DNA of 64,000 nt from Termitomyces sp. T153 (GCA_018296165.2 JACKQL020000022.1:744001-808000); one strand, 5' to 3'; counted from the first letter of the stretch, positions 13,507 to 26,330 are shown. Numbers and translations are program-made. The notes: generated by a model not told the origin, from the sequence alone.

Positions 13507-13809
13507 AGCCATTGATGTAGATAGAATCCCTGTAGATATGAAGAGAAAAGATGCAAAAAAGACATTGCAGCCACATTGCTGATAGGAGAAATGAGAGTAC
13601 ACTGTAGCACCAGGGAAAATGGGCACACTGGATTCCCAAGCCCTGCCAGAAGGCCTCTGGCAGCAGAAATAGGTATACACTAGACCAGACCACCAGGGAA
13701 AAGTGTTGCACCTGCAGCAATTTACAAAACTTGAAGCTACAAAACATCTAAAGTGTTCAAATGTTATGTGGAATAGTGGAAATTGAACAGAAAAAAACTT
13801 AATGCAAAT
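13507..13809. other. Spacer without supported gene
   Basis: Nothing recognisable. Overlapping minus-strand open frames here show no motifs and I treat them as chance. Confidence 0.35.
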
Positions 13810-14640
13810 CACTACATCAAGGGAGGGAGTCAAACCCTAGGCTTGACAGTTGGAGTGTGGCTTAACCAACAATCCAAACCACTGATCCATAGTGGCTCAC
13901 AATAGCATGTCATTATAGGCAATTGCTGAAACAAACAATTGTCAATTGAAATGATGACTAAAAAACCTTTTGTCAATTACAGAATGTCAAGCAAGGAATT
14001 CAAACCACTAAAGTATAGTGCTTTGGAAAGATAAGCCAGCTACAAGCATATGTTGTAGCAAAGAGTGGACAATTAAAAACAAATTTATAGACAATGAATG
14101 TCAAGCAAGGGATTCAAACCCTCAACCTGAGCATATGAGACTGCAGACATTGGCAGAGCTCTGACATTCTAACCTATTAAACCACAAGGGCCTGTTATAT
14201 CAGGCAAGTTAATCATGAAACAAACAATGGTTGATTAAAATGATGACTAAAAAAAAGTTTCCATACCAGAATGTCAAGCAAGGGATTTGAACCCTCAGCC
14301 TAAGCATATGAGGCTGCAGACATCAGCAGACCTCTAATATTCAAACCCATTAAGCCACCTGGGCCTGCTATATCAAGCAAATTAAGAGCATCTGTAGAGC
14401 ACTGCAGCAATCAAGGATTTTTTTGGTAGGTAGCCAGCCTGAATACCCAAACCATGAGAGCATTTTGCTTCAGAGTGTGCCTAAACATTAGTTAGAGCAT
14501 AGGAGAAAAAGTGCAATAAATAAAATAAAAGACCAAATCAGTAGACAATGGTCGGATCAGGGAGTCAAACCCTCAACCTGATAGAGAGAAGTATAACCTG
14601 ATGGCATTTTCAACCACTAAGCCATGAAACTGTACTAAGA
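13810..14640 (-). repeat. Array of tRNA-derived SINE-like units (minus strand)
   Basis: Four to five units are read on the minus strand. Each has an A-box-like TGGCTTAATGGGTT or TGGCTTAGTGGTT and, about 50-60 nt later, a T-arm with a perfect AGGG/CCCT stem, for example GAGGGTTCAAATCCCTT (about 14281), GAGGGTTTGAATCCCTT (about 14105) and GAGGGTTTGACTCCCTG (about 14560). Each is preceded on the plus strand by AATGTCAAGCAAGG or a variant, so units share flanking sequence. The units at 14.1 and 14.3 kb are very alike over about 110 bp. The orientation is opposite to that of the 3.6-4.5 kb array. The box B CpG is lost in every unit. Confidence 0.6.
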
Positions 14641-15100
14641 ATGATATTTTGATGAATCATTTGTGGAGTGCCCCAATCATTGGCATGGTCATTTCCACCA
14701 GGCTTACAACAGATGAACAGTTCTGTGACAGTTTCTTGCCCTCACAAAAATGCATCTGTGATGGCTTTCCATGCCTAACACTTTGACAGATATCTATACA
14801 GACAAACCAAGAGCTTTTGAATGGAAATGCATCTGTAATGGATATGCTTTTGTGATGGGATCCAGCAACAGACAAAAAAACCAACAATGGAGCAGCCTAA
14901 AAAGCTGGCTAACAGAACCACTTTTGGCAATGGATGTCATATAGCAATGAAAAGTGGAGACAATGGAAAGAGTTATATAATGGCACACACTGGCTAACAG
15001 AACCACTTTTTGCAATAAATGTGATATAACAATGGAAAGCAGCCAGTGGCCATCTGCTGATACTATTGACAACAATATAATGTATGACTCCTGCAAACCA
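14641..15100. other. Non-coding, with an imperfect tandem duplication
   Basis: The 21-mer CTGGCTAACAGAACCACTTTT occurs at 14905-14925 and again at 14990-15010, inside a roughly 85-bp imperfect tandem duplication. No gene is supported. The left end of element 4 may lie here, but I cannot place it. Confidence 0.4.
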
Positions 15101-15570
15101 AGAGGGCAGTCAAAGATGTCTGCTCAGAGTGTTTATGATGACACATTGTAACATTGCAATGGCACCATTGCAGACATAACATTGTTAACTTCCACTACAA
15201 TGCAGAGGACTGCACTGGACATATAGCATACAATACAAAACATGTTCTGCTACAATGTCTGACACATGCACTTGTAGTGCCCTACCCTGCATTGGCCACC
15301 AGTACCAATGACAAGTATATTCTGTCATTTTCTGAGTGCCAAAACACCCAATTATGCAATGTGCTTATGTGCTTGGTCAAGCAATCTGGTTACCATCTCT
15401 TGATCACAAGGAATACATAGCACCTTGTGGCCCAAGAGGTTTGTGGTCTAAATTAGCTTGTTGTTTAGTCAGAAGGACTTATAATCTTTTGGCTGACTCA
15501 GTATCTCAGCAAAGAGCTTGTTTTTGCTGTATAATAGCTAGATCCAATGGAGGAACCCTCTGTCAGACCT
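15101..15570 (-). pseudogene. Element 4 pol remnant (integrase side)
   Basis: On the minus strand this holds a broken frame with HKPLGPQGAMYSL and then TEYTCHWYWWPMQ. The latter resembles the YWWP-x-M segment before the integrase HHCC finger of Ty3/gypsy elements. It ends in GACCT directly against the 3' LTR of element 2. The same GACCT starts the sequence on the other side of element 2 (33217-33221), where RNase H of element 4 lies. This segment is therefore the continuation of element 4, displaced 17.6 kb by the insertion. It is heavily decayed, with many stops. Confidence 0.55.
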
Positions 15571-16011
15571 TGTAAGGGCAACCTCTGGAGGCTGTGGCTC
15601 AATCACACAGCTGGCAAAGGAAAATCCAAAGTCTATTCAGTACTGTACAGTATCTACTGAGATAACTACTCACCTGGCAAAGGGAAATCCAAAGAGAACA
15701 AGTCTGGGGATTCCCTAGGCCAGGTGTGATGCTTCAGAGGCTTCAGAAGCATGAGAAACAACTGTACAGTATGACAGAGAAAAAAGTTACAAGTGATGTG
15801 TCAGCAATTGGTCAGCAGTTACATAAGCCAGTGGCAGTGTCAAAGGGAACACACTTGTCTGAATTATGGACAGAGAACTGGTGCAGCCTGAGGGCTGAAA
15901 CTAGGACCAATAGATGGGGAAAAGGAAGGAGAATAAAGGAAAACTATAATGGAGCAAATCTGACAAGAACTGGAGAAGGACGAGGGGAAACAAGTGGGAC
16001 ATCCCCTAACA
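15571..16011 (-). repeat. Element 2 3' LTR
   Basis: 441 bp, starting TGTAAGGGCA and ending CCCCTAACA on the plus strand. It pairs with 32776-33216. I count about 21 differences. Several are reciprocal TG versus CA at one site (for example TATGGAC here, TACAGAC in the other copy), as expected when one ancestral CpG decays on opposite strands. Confidence 0.92.
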
Positions 16012-16022
16012 TCACCCCCCCT

Positions 16023-19000
16023 CTAGGATGTGGCACCTTGATGCACTGGGTAGAAGAAGTCACAAATTGCCTGGTCCACTGGTGAAATAGGGTAGATGCC
16101 TTGAATAGCTTTTGGGGCATTGAGATGCCTATGGTAGAAGTCCTGGACCAAGCCTGATGCATGAACATTAGCCTGTGGTTCCCAAGAGATGTCCTCAATG
16201 CCATATCCCTTCAATTTCACCTTAAACTGCAACTTCCCTTGGAATACCCTACTATCCAAGATTTCCTCCACCTCATATTCCTCCTCATCATTGACCAGGA
16301 CTGGTGGTGGGGGTGGCTTAGGGTGACAGCCTGGGATTGGATCCTCTGGAGCTGGAAACAACTTGACCACATTGAAGACTGAATGCAGTTGGTGCAGGCC
16401 TACTGGGAGTTTAAGTTGGTATGCCAAAGGCCCTACCTTCTTCTCCACTGTGAAGGGGCCAAGATGACAATGTGACAGCTTCAGGGATGGCCTTGTTGTT
16501 TTAATGTCTGAGCTATCCAAGTATACATGGTCCCTGGGCTTGTAAACTGGGGCAGGTGTCCATCTGCAATCATAGTACCATGCCATGTCTTCCTTGGCCT
16601 TCACCAATGCAGCTTTTGCCTCCTCCTGTGCCCTCCTCATCTGATCCACAAACTCATTGACAGAGTTATTCTCTGAGGGGCATGCCCAAGGTTCAAATCC
16701 CATGCAAGGGTGCCTGCCAGTGTCCAGGAAGAATGGGGTCATCTGCATGGAAGAGTGAATGTAGTTGTTGTATTGGAATTCTGCATCTGGCAGCAGCTCA
16801 TCCCAGTTATCCTGCCTCTCATTACAAAACAGGTGGAGATACTGTTCTAGCTCCTGGTTAACACATCCTGTCTGCCTGTTGGACTGAGGGTGATAGGCTG
16901 TGGTGGTATGGAGCTTTATGCCTAGCAGGTAGTACAGTTCTTGAGTGAATTCTGCCACAAACTGGGAGCCTTGGTCTGAGACATACTCATCTGACAGACA
17001 GTGGAGTTTCCAGACATTCTTCCAGTATAGGCTGGCCACTCCCAAGGCAGAGCATGTGGTGTGGGTAGGTATGAAGTGAGCCTATTTGCTATAGAGATCC
17101 ACCACTACCATCACAGCATCATACCCATGAGCATCTGGGAGTTCCACAATGAAATCCACCAATGCAATACTCTAGCAAGCAGCTGGAATAGGGAGTGGGT
17201 GGAGCTGGTCCATGGGTGCTTGGCAGCAAGGTTTGGTGTGGAGACAGAGATTGCAGGTGCTAGTGTAGGTGCCTACATATTGGGAGATCTGTGGCCACCA
17301 ATAGTTCTGGGATACCAGCTCTAGCATCTTCCATCTTCCAGGATGTCCAGCCACCCAAGAGTCATGATGTTGTTTTACAATGCACTGGCAAAGTTCTGGA
17401 ATGTTAGGCACATAAATGTGTCCTCTGAAGGTCAGCAGCCCATCCTAAAGACCCCACTCATCAGCATGCACTGACTTGACTCCACTTGCCTGTTGAGCTT
17501 GTAGGGCCTGTGCAGCCTGGGCAACTGCATCCTCCTGTGCATCCTCCCAGTTCCCTTATCAGATGTCCCTAAGGATGTTTGCCTCATCTCCTTGAGCCAC
17601 AATCTCTTCTAGCACATGGATGGCAAAGAGCTCTGGCTTGAGGAGGACAATGTTGTCATTATCTCCTGCTCCAGTGCCATAGTCAGCCTGCTTGGACAGT
17701 GTGTCTGGTCTGCCCATGCTCTGTCCTGGTTTGTAGTGCAATGAGAAGTCAAAGTTGGCCAGATACAGAGACCACCAAGCTTGACGTCAATTGAGTTTCT
17801 TAGCAGAACAGAAGTACTCCAGGTTCTTGTGGTCTGTCCAGCCTTCAAACATATGCCATGCACCCTCAAGGAAATGCTGCCATTCTTGAAAGAACTGAAT
17901 ATGAATAATTGCTAGCATCTCCTTGTCATGGATCTCATAGTTTCATTCCACCACATTAAGGCTTTTAGAGTAGAAGGCTACTGGATGCCATTTGCCATCC
18001 TCTTTTGACTGCTGGGAGAGGACTGCCCCTGTAGCAAAGTCTGAGCTATCTGCTTCCACATGGAATGGAGAGTCATTGTTGGGGAACAGGAGGACTGGCT
18101 TTGAGGTCACAGATTGCTTAAGGGCATCAAAGGCAGCTTGCTGTAGGGGCTCCCACTGCCATGCAGTATTCTTAACTGTGAGGTTGAAGAGGGGTTGTGC
18201 ATGGTGGGAGAAATCCTGTATGAACCTCTGATAGAAATTGACAAACCTGAGAAAAGCCTGAACTTCCTTCTTGTTCCTCAGCTCAGGCCACTCTACTACA
18301 CCTGCCACTTTAACAGGGTCCATCTTGGCCATTCCATGTAAAATGATCAAACCCAGGTACTCCACTTTAGTCTGTTCAAATTCATACTTCTCAGGCTTTA
18401 AATAGAGCTGGTGTTGGTGGAGGTGTTCCAAGACCATGCATGTGACCCAGTGATGCTCCTCCAGAGTTCTTGTGTAGATGAGGATATCATCAAGATACAC
18501 ACAAACAACACCTTCTGCAATCAGATCACAGAAAATATCATTCATCATAGTCTGGAAGGTGGCTGGGCTATTGGTGAGACCAAAGAACATTATCAGAGGT
18601 TCAAAAAGTCTGCAATTAGTTTGGAATGCTGCCTTCCACTCATCCCCTTCTTTGATGCATACATTGTTGTAGCCCCAGCAGACATCCAACTTTGTGAAAT
18701 ATTGTGCACCTCAAAGGTTGTTGACAACTTCTGAGATGAGTGGCAAAGGATAGCAGTTCTTCACTGTCATCACATTCAGGACACAATAATCCTGAACCAG
18801 ATGAAGAGACCCATCCTTCTTCTTAATAAAGAAGACTGGGGAGGCCATTGGAGACTTGGAGGGTCATATTCATCCTGAGCTAAGATTCTTCTGCAGGAAA
18901 GTGTCCAGCTTGTCCTGTTCATGGGGTGCAAGTGGATAGACCTTGCAACTGGAGGGCTCTGCATCTGGTATCAGCTCAATTGCATGATCCCACTGCTTGT

Positions 19001-19320
19001 GCTCTGGAAGTGAATCAAAGGAGGCCTTAGAGAATACATCCTCGAAGTTGTGGTGATTAGGAACAGTGCTATGGAAAGGCTTGGGCTGTGAGTTTGCTGC
19101 AAATGCCTCAGCCAGATGCTGAGAAGTCGTCTGACTGGCCCAAATCTCTGCCACTGTAGGAGGGAGGCAGAGGGTTGTAGCATAGATCTGATCACCCACC
19201 TCTATAGTCTCATCTGGGGACTCTGCATCTGGAGTACAGGTCCAATCTCCTCCACCTTCCTTTTCCTCTGGAGATTCACACCCAACACCCCAGACATCCT
19301 CATAGAGGGCCTCTCTATGA
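16023..19320 (-). pseudogene. Element 2 pol: RT, RNase H, integrase, chromodomain
   Basis: RT (19199-about 18050) shows FFGLTNSPATFQ and an intact VYLDDILIY box. RNase H follows around 17950-18100 (ADSSDFATGAVLSQ). The integrase zinc finger lies at 17411-17172 (H, H, then C-N-L-C) and the core at 17045-16250, with SDQGSQFVAEF and a PQSNRQTGCVNQELEQYL box holding the glutamate. The chromodomain at about 16290-16130 reads YEVEEILDSR, then WEPQANVHASGLVQDFYHRH. Most of it runs in one frame with few stops, so it is among the better-preserved copies. The Y-L-D-D codons contain no CpG. A frame change near 19320 separates it from protease and gag. Confidence 0.85.
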
Positions 19321-20483
19321 GGAGATGCCAGAGGGGGGGACTTAGGAGGTCAAGATCAGCATAAGGAAGATGTCCAGTGCAACAGGCATGCACAGCAGCA
19401 CACCCACAAACTTTGGCTCTCTGCTCCTTATGAGCTTCTTCTGTGCAGGTAGTGCAGCAATGTGGGCAACAACTCATCTTCACCTTGCCTTTAGTCCAGT
19501 CAATCTCTGGGTTGTGTTCACATAGCCAGGTAAACCCCAAGATCATGTTTTGCTTTACTAAACTAGTGACAGCAAAAGTGGCTCACTCTGAGTGGTCTTG
19601 GTAGCAGAAGACCAGGTCCACCACAGAGTGAATAGAGCCAGCTTTATTGAGCATGCCATCAACATTGTATACAGGGATAAGACAAGAAAGGGGGTGAGTG
19701 GTCAGGCAGTGTTGTTGCACATAGTCAGTGTCAAGGAAGAGGCCTGTTGTGCCACTGTTAAGGAGGGCAACCACTCTTTGGATCTGCTGGGTGACTGTCA
19801 TCTCAATTTCTACCTGTAGCTTCAGAGAGTTGGTAGAAGAAGTGGAAGCAACAACATAACAATGGGGGAGGCAGCATTCCCATGCAGGGATCCAAAGGCA
19901 TGGGCTAGGGAGTGTGTTTCCAGCTGAGACTTTAGCTGGAGAGGGAGTTTGTATGTCTGAGGAGGGGCTTATCATTTCAGGCATAGTATCAACAATGGCA
20001 ACAGATATATTTGATTCTATGGACAGGGGGGTGAAACAATTAGTACTGGGCAATGGGGGCATACTGGTCATCCATTGCCCTTTTAGAAATCCTCAGACTC
20101 TGTAGGAACCTCCTTCAATACATTGGCCACTTCCTCAGAATGGACAGCTATAGGTGCATCTGGAGAGGGGGTTCCTGTGGCATCCTGGGGTGCAAGGAGT
20201 TGGATGAGCAGCTCTTCCTGTTCTAATGCTGACAAGTAGCAAACTTCTAGCCCTTGAGAACAGTAACAGGCAAAATGACCTGCCTTCCCACAGTATCAAC
20301 ACAGCAGAGGGGTAGTGGACTGCTGTTGGGAAGCATCAACATCCATTGGGACTTCTTGTGGTAGGGAGTGCAGGGGAGCAACAGGAGGCATGAAGGAAGG
20401 AGCTGCACCTGGTCATGAGGATGCTAATGCAGGTGCAGAAGAGGGAGCTTGGGGGGTGAACCCTCCATGAGAAAAAGGGAAGG
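19321..20483 (-). pseudogene. Element 2 gag C-terminus and protease
   Basis: On the minus strand a retroviral-type zinc knuckle of the form C-x2-C-GKAG-H-x4-C lies near 20270-20310, with a TGA inside it in place of the residue after the first cysteine; a former CGA fits. The aspartic protease follows at about 19740-19780 as LLNSGTTGLF, where the usual D-S/T-G has become N-S-G, and MILGFTWLCEH is at 19546. A cysteine-rich insert (CCPHCCTTC) lies between protease and RT. The right edge is the insertion point of element 3. The gag N-terminus is at 31749-32659. Confidence 0.75.
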
Positions 20484-21547
20484 TGATGAGTCCCAGTTGT
20501 TGCTGAGCACTATTTTTGGCATTTCAGACTTAGCAGCAGCTGACTATTTTAAACTTGGCACAAGTCACAACATTCAGCATGTGGGGCCTAGCCCAAGGTC
20601 TGGACTGAGGTAGCCTCAGCACAGGACTTTAGCACATGGAGCCTGGAACTTGGGCCTAGATCAGCAAGGCCTAGACTCTTCCTAGTGACTTTAGCAATCC
20701 TAGCAACTCTGGCAACAAAATGGCATTATCTCACTGTATATGGACATATTGCCAGACATGTACCTTTTTGCTATCATTCCCTTTGTCAAGTTGACCAACA
20801 TACTTGAATGGCATCTACATGTCAGAGACTTTGCTTATAGTTTTTTTTTCACTTAGTTAGAGACTGACACCTTGTATGGACCATAAACACATTGACAAAT
20901 GCCATTGCTAGTGGCAACTATTTGCTTACTTTCCCATACTATACTTTGGAACCATATAAATACTGCCTGTACATAGATACTTGGACAAGAGAATCGACTT
21001 GGATAGATTCCCTCAAACTGAATCCATCTATCTCTAAGCCTATCAGCTTGAGATTTCTCTTTGCCTATACTTTCCCTCTATTCCTTACTCACTATTGACT
21101 TCAGCTTAGTAACAAGTTTTATCACCTTCAACCACAATCTAGTGTGGCACCAACTACAGGTGTCCTTCACATTATTTTAACTTAGTGACATTAGCAACTG
21201 TGGCTAGCAACCAGTTTATGTTCATCCCTTGATCTAGTTTCCCTATTACCACCTTTCTTTTTCTACTCTACTATCTAACCCCTCTATCTCTATTAAGAGT
21301 TTGCCTTGTCTTAGCAATGCTTCTTGACTTCACCTATTCTTCTTTCTGTCACTAGCAACTCAGGATAGCAATAGCAATCCTTCCAACTTCACCCTACAAC
21401 ACAACTTTCACTCTTGTTCTCTGGGATGGTTACTGACTTGCCCTCAACTATTAACTTCCTACTGCCAGCTACCCTATCTGGTGACTAGTGTTAGGTTCTC
21501 CCTTTTTAGGTTTTCTGCATGGCACTAGGTGGCATAGGAGCACATCA
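20484..21547 (+). repeat. Element 3 5' LTR
   Basis: 1,064 bp, TGATGAGTCCCAG to GGAGCACATCA. It matches 30686-31748 along its length. Many differences are TG versus CA (for example GTATGGACCA here and GTACAGACCA there). Confidence 0.9.
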
Positions 21548-23190
21548 TTTTGGAGCCTACTGCAAGGGAATTTGAAGTTAATCATTCCACCAGAAACCAG
21601 AGCTCAAGCAAAATGTCACTTGGAAAACCTTATCAAATTACCCCAGTCTTCCTTCTTGACCCCTCAGTGCTCTTTGCCAGCAACCTGTCCTAGACCTCTT
21701 GCCAACAAACTTGAAACTGCCAGAAACCTTTGTAACATTAGCAAAATCCTTGCCAATTTTCCAGGTGCCTTTATCAAAAGCTTCCTTGATGCACCCCTTT
21801 CTCCTTTGACTCCTACTGACTCTATCTTCTTCCCAGAAGCCCAATCTATCCCCTCATTGCCCATAAACCTCCCTCCTTCACCAATCTCAACAATCACTAA
21901 TATAAACAATGACCCTGCTACTTGGCATGCTAGAATGCCACTGTGCAATGACACAACTGCACCTAAATGGGATGAGAGTCACCCTAGGGAACTCCCCCAA
22001 TATTTTAAAGAACTGAAATATCTTTTCACTGACTGCAGTATTACTGATGACACTCAGAAGAAGGAGTACATGTCTCAATATGTCTCCTATGACATAGCTG
22101 AAACCTAGCTTGGCTTACCTGAATTTGGTGACAACATTGTCATTAGTAACAATGCACCCCAACCTTATACTTACCAAGAATGGAAGGTGGCAGTGCTTAG
22201 GTTGTATCCTGGTGCTGATGCTAGTGCTCATTATAACCTTGGCGACCTGAAATGACTTGTCAATCAGACTTTTAACAGCAGCTTAGCAACTTTGGGCAGG
22301 TTCTTGGACTACTACAGGAATTTCCAATGTATTGTCAGATGGTTGCTTGCTAACAGCAAACTCTATCATAATGAGGAGCATCACTTGTTCCAACAAGGTA
22401 TCCCTATGTTGCTTTGGTTGAAAATCATTCACTGACTTGAACTCACTCTTCCTGACCACCATTCTGAGGACCCTTATAATGTCAACCAAGTTTTTAAAGG
22501 TGCTAAGTGGGTTTTAAAGGGAATGGACACCTCAATGACGAAGACCAGCAATGGCACCAGTGGCATTTCTTTGTCATTGCCAATTGCTAGCACACCAGTT
22601 CCTCCATCACCTACACCTAAGCAGGAAACTTTGGAATTAGTGACAACCACAGCGATCACCAGTGCCTTGGAACATCTGGAAGCCCTCTTAACAAGTGGCA
22701 ACACCCAACCTCACCAACAGTTCACCAATAGTACTTGCCACTTTTGTGGCAAAACAGGTCATACTATGGTCTGAGGTACTTGTATGAAATTGGAGCAAAT
22801 GATTCAACAGAGTAAGATCCATCGCAACGCTGAAGGAAAGATCATTTTACCATTGGGCACTATGATCCCCAATTATTTTGGCAAACAGCTATATATGGAA
22901 TGCATTGCAGAATGGCACAGGCTTAACCCAGGACAAATCATTACCAGCAGACTCTCTTCCAATGCTAACCCATACCCAGACCAAGCAGCTATGCAGCAGT
23001 TGCTAATCCACAAGGTAATGCAACAGGATGTCATTACAGGCCAGGTGCTAAGCAAGGAAGAATGAATTGAGGCTTTGGAACATGAACTCTTTGCACTCAG
23101 GCAACATGGCAAAAAGTTTGAGGTGTACAAGTTCCCTGTGCAGCATATCAACCAGCAAATGATGCCCCCAAGGCAGCACTCTTGACTAGT
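21548..23190 (+). pseudogene. Element 3 gag
   Basis: Frames at 21488-22108, 22523-22774 and 22784-23065 share one register and are separated by stops. The capsid-like part contains PKWDESHPRELPQYFKELKY and YMSQYVSYDIAE (about 21960-22108). A zinc knuckle C-HF-C-GKTG-H-TMV ends in a TGA and a cysteine (about 22735-22780). The protein starts near the primer site at 21551; the exact start codon is unclear because the open frame runs in from the LTR. Decay is by stops and a later frame change before the protease. Confidence 0.75.
21551..21568 (+). promoter_or_regulatory. Candidate primer binding site of element 3
   Basis: TGGAGCCTACTGCAAGGG starts 3 nt after the LTR end. The TGG start fits pairing with the CCA end of a tRNA. 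The tRNA cannot be named from the sequence, and CpG decay may have altered the site. Confidence 0.5.
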
Positions 23191-24220
23191 GACACCTTGG
23201 CTACTTCATCCCCTTCTGAGTCTACTCCAACTCCTGCCACTAAGCCTACAGACAAAGGCAAAGCACCTGAATAAATCATTGCCAACAAACAGCTGCCCAT
23301 TGCTAAGGAACCTATTGCTCAGCCTCCTGTCCACCCATTTTCTGGCATCCCTGGTTGCTACGTCCTGCCCACTAATAGGAATTTTGCTGCCCCTGACAGG
23401 TCTAACAATGGCACATATCAAACTATGCCACTCATTTATGACATTGAGCAGTCCAAAGCAGTCTTCAAATGGGTTTTAAATATAAAGGTTATAGTATCAG
23501 TTGGCAAACTTTGCTCAGTATCCCAGGACATCAGAAATTGATTTAGGACAGCAGTTATGCCCAAATGACTCATAGGTGCTAGTGCTAAAATGGTACAGAA
23601 CCCCAGTGACATTTTTGAAGATATTTTGCTGACTTTTGCTATTGAAGGACCCCAGTTTTTGCTTGGATCCAATGTCGATACCACTAACAGACTTACCTGG
23701 GACAAGGCACCCCTCGCATCTGTTGACCCTATTGAAGCCTACATTGATTTGCTACCCCATAGAGAAGAGCCAGTGGTGCTCACTGTTACTAAGGATTCTC
23801 AATCACTTTGTTCCGTCATGATGCTGATCAACAATAAAGAGGAAGTGAAATGTATTCACAACAGCAGCTCCCAGATAATCTTGATGTCTGCAGAGATTGC
23901 TAGTGACCTCAGGCTATCCTATGACCCCAATATCATTTTAAACATGCAGAGCGCTAATGGCACTATGGACCAATTGCTAGGACTTGCTCATAACGTACCC
24001 TGCACTATTGGCGACATCACAGTTTATCTCTAGATTCATGTTTTACAGTCTCCCACCTACAACATTCTCCTCGGACACTCCTTTGATGTTTTAACTTGAA
24101 GTATGGTCAGCACTCTTAGTGACATCAAAACCACTATAACAATTCTGGATCCCAACACTGGTCAAAGGCACACAATTCCAACCTTTCCATGCAGCAAATC
24201 CAAAAGAAACAACCACCAAA
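23191..24220 (+). pseudogene. Element 3 protease region
   Basis: The frame at 23590-24033 continues with stops to about 24180. It contains IHNSSSQIILMSAEIAS, a match to the retropepsin D-S/T-G box with the aspartate replaced by asparagine (in related elements IDSGSQI). YNILLGHSFDV follows, standing for the usual YDILLGRPFD. A near-identical segment lies at 63446-64000. The register changes by one base before RT (24221). Confidence 0.65.
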
Positions 24221-26330
24221 ATGTTCACTTTGGGACAGAAGCACCCCATTGCTTTCATTGCCAAAGGCATTAATGAACAAGATAGCAACATAGCAATCGT
24301 TATCAGCTATGACCATGCAACTGGTCTAGCAACTTGTATAGCTTCTTGTGATTTGGATAAAGACATTATACTTACTAATTCTGACATACAGACCAACCCC
24401 ACACTAGCATATCTTTATGCTACCACTAGTGACCTTTCTGATTTGTCCCTTCCACCTTGTTCCTATCTTGTTTCCACTGATACATCTAATCCCCTGATTC
24501 TTGGACAGACTTTACCCCTTGATATGAACAATACAGACACTACCTCTACCTATGTTAACCTTCCATTCCCCACTCAATTTGTTGCTAATAAACTCCCTAA
24601 GCAAAAAGGAGTCCAGGTAAAGAAGAAGTACAAACCCATTGCTATAAAAACCAAACCGGTCGCCAGCCACATTAGTGAGGATTTCCAAATCAAGCACCAG
24701 ATTATTGGCAATCCACTAGTGACAATCCCACCACTCAAAACTAACCTGCCACCTTTCATTCCAACAAAGCGATTCACTAGCAAACAACAAGCAAAACTTG
24801 TTAAGGACCACAATATAGGTTTCCTCATTAGTGATAAAATTAAGGTATTGGTTGACATGGTCACCAAGCAGGAGAAAGCTTTCACCTGGGAAGACTCTGA
24901 ACAAGGAAGCTTACACTCCAACTTCTTTCCACCAGTATGCATACCAACAATACCTCACATACCTTGGGTTCAGCACAATTGTCCTATACCCCCAGAGCTA
25001 GAAAGAGAAGTATGCAAGATTATTTGTGACAAGATTAATGCTGGCATCTACAAGCCTTCAAACTCCACTTACCACTCGCAATGGTTCTGTGTTCTCAAGA
25101 AAAATGGTAAACTCAGGATTGTGCACAGCCTTGAGCTGCTAAACCATGTCACCATTCAAGATTCTAGAGTACCACCTTTTCCAGACCATGTTGCTGAATC
25201 TTTTGCTGAATGCATCTGCAGTGCCACTCTTGACCTCTATGTTGGCTACAATGAATGACTTATTGACTCTGCCTCACATGACTTAACAACATTTCAGACT
25301 CCTTTTGGCACCCTTCACCTAGTAACCTTGCTAATGGGATGGACCAACTCTGTGCCCATATTTCATGATAACATTACCTTCATTTTGCAGCCAGAGATCC
25401 CCCATAACATGCTCAGCTTTATCAACAATGTTGGCACTAAAGGATCCAAGGACTGAAGGATTGTTGACAGTAAACCTGCTAAGCATCCTGCTAACCCACA
25501 CATTCACCTAGCACTATGGAAGTTCTTTGAACTTCTTAACAGCATTCTCCAGCAAATGAAATATTGTGGCAGCACCTTCTCTGGCCACAAACTCATTCTA
25601 TGTGCCCCTACTTTCAGAATCCTTGGCCACATTTGCACTTTTAACAGTCATATCCCTGACAAAAGTCACTTAGCCCTAATCAAGCAGTGGGGCCCTTGCA
25701 AGTTGCTATCAGAAGTCCAAGCATTTCTGGGTACAGCAGGGGTACTTAGAATTTTCATCAAGAACTTTGCACACCAAGCCAACAACTTAATGAAACTTAC
25801 TCATGTTGGCGTCCCTTTTGAGTTTGGCCCTGACTAGATAAATGCCCAATGTGACCTTGTGAAAGCTTTACAAGATGCTAAGCCCCTAGTTCCTATTGAC
25901 TATGAATTGCCTGACCCTGTCATCTTAGCAGTTGACACTTCATATATAGCGGTCAGTTATTACCTTTGCCAGTGCACTAGCGAGAATTGCAAAAAATGTT
26001 GCTACAACCACTTTGGATTGATTACACTAAACAACAGAGAGGCCAGATTCAGTCAGCCCAAGTTGGAACTTTATGGCCTTTATTGCACACTACAAGCCTT
26101 GTGGATGTATCTTATTGGTGTTAGGAACCTCATCATTGAAGTTGATGCTCATTACATTAAGGGTATGCTTTAGAACCCTGATATTCAACCCTCCACCAGC
26201 ATGAACCACTGGATTATGGTGATTTTAATGTTTCACTTTGAGCTTGTTCATGTTAAGGGAACTTTCCATGGCCCCAATGGTCTTTCATGACACCCACCCC
26301 AGCCTAGCGATCCTCCTGTGGACAATAGCA
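24221..26330 (+). pseudogene. Element 3 reverse transcriptase and RNase H
   Basis: RT begins with PIPPELEREVCKII and GIYKPSNSTYHSQWFCVLKK (24990-25110), then LDLYVGYNE and FQTPFGTLHLVTLLMGWTNS. The active site reads FINNVGTKG (about 25421) where the family has Y-I-D-D-V. Both catalytic aspartates are asparagine, and the codons AAC AAT after ATC are what CpG loss makes from GAC GAT. The RT thumb and connection follow (GHICTFNSHIPDKS). RNase H follows with AVDTSYIAVSYYL, REARFSQPKLELYGLY and VEVDAHYIKGML-like sequence to about 26290. Stops occur between blocks, but the register holds from 24221 on. Confidence 0.85.
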
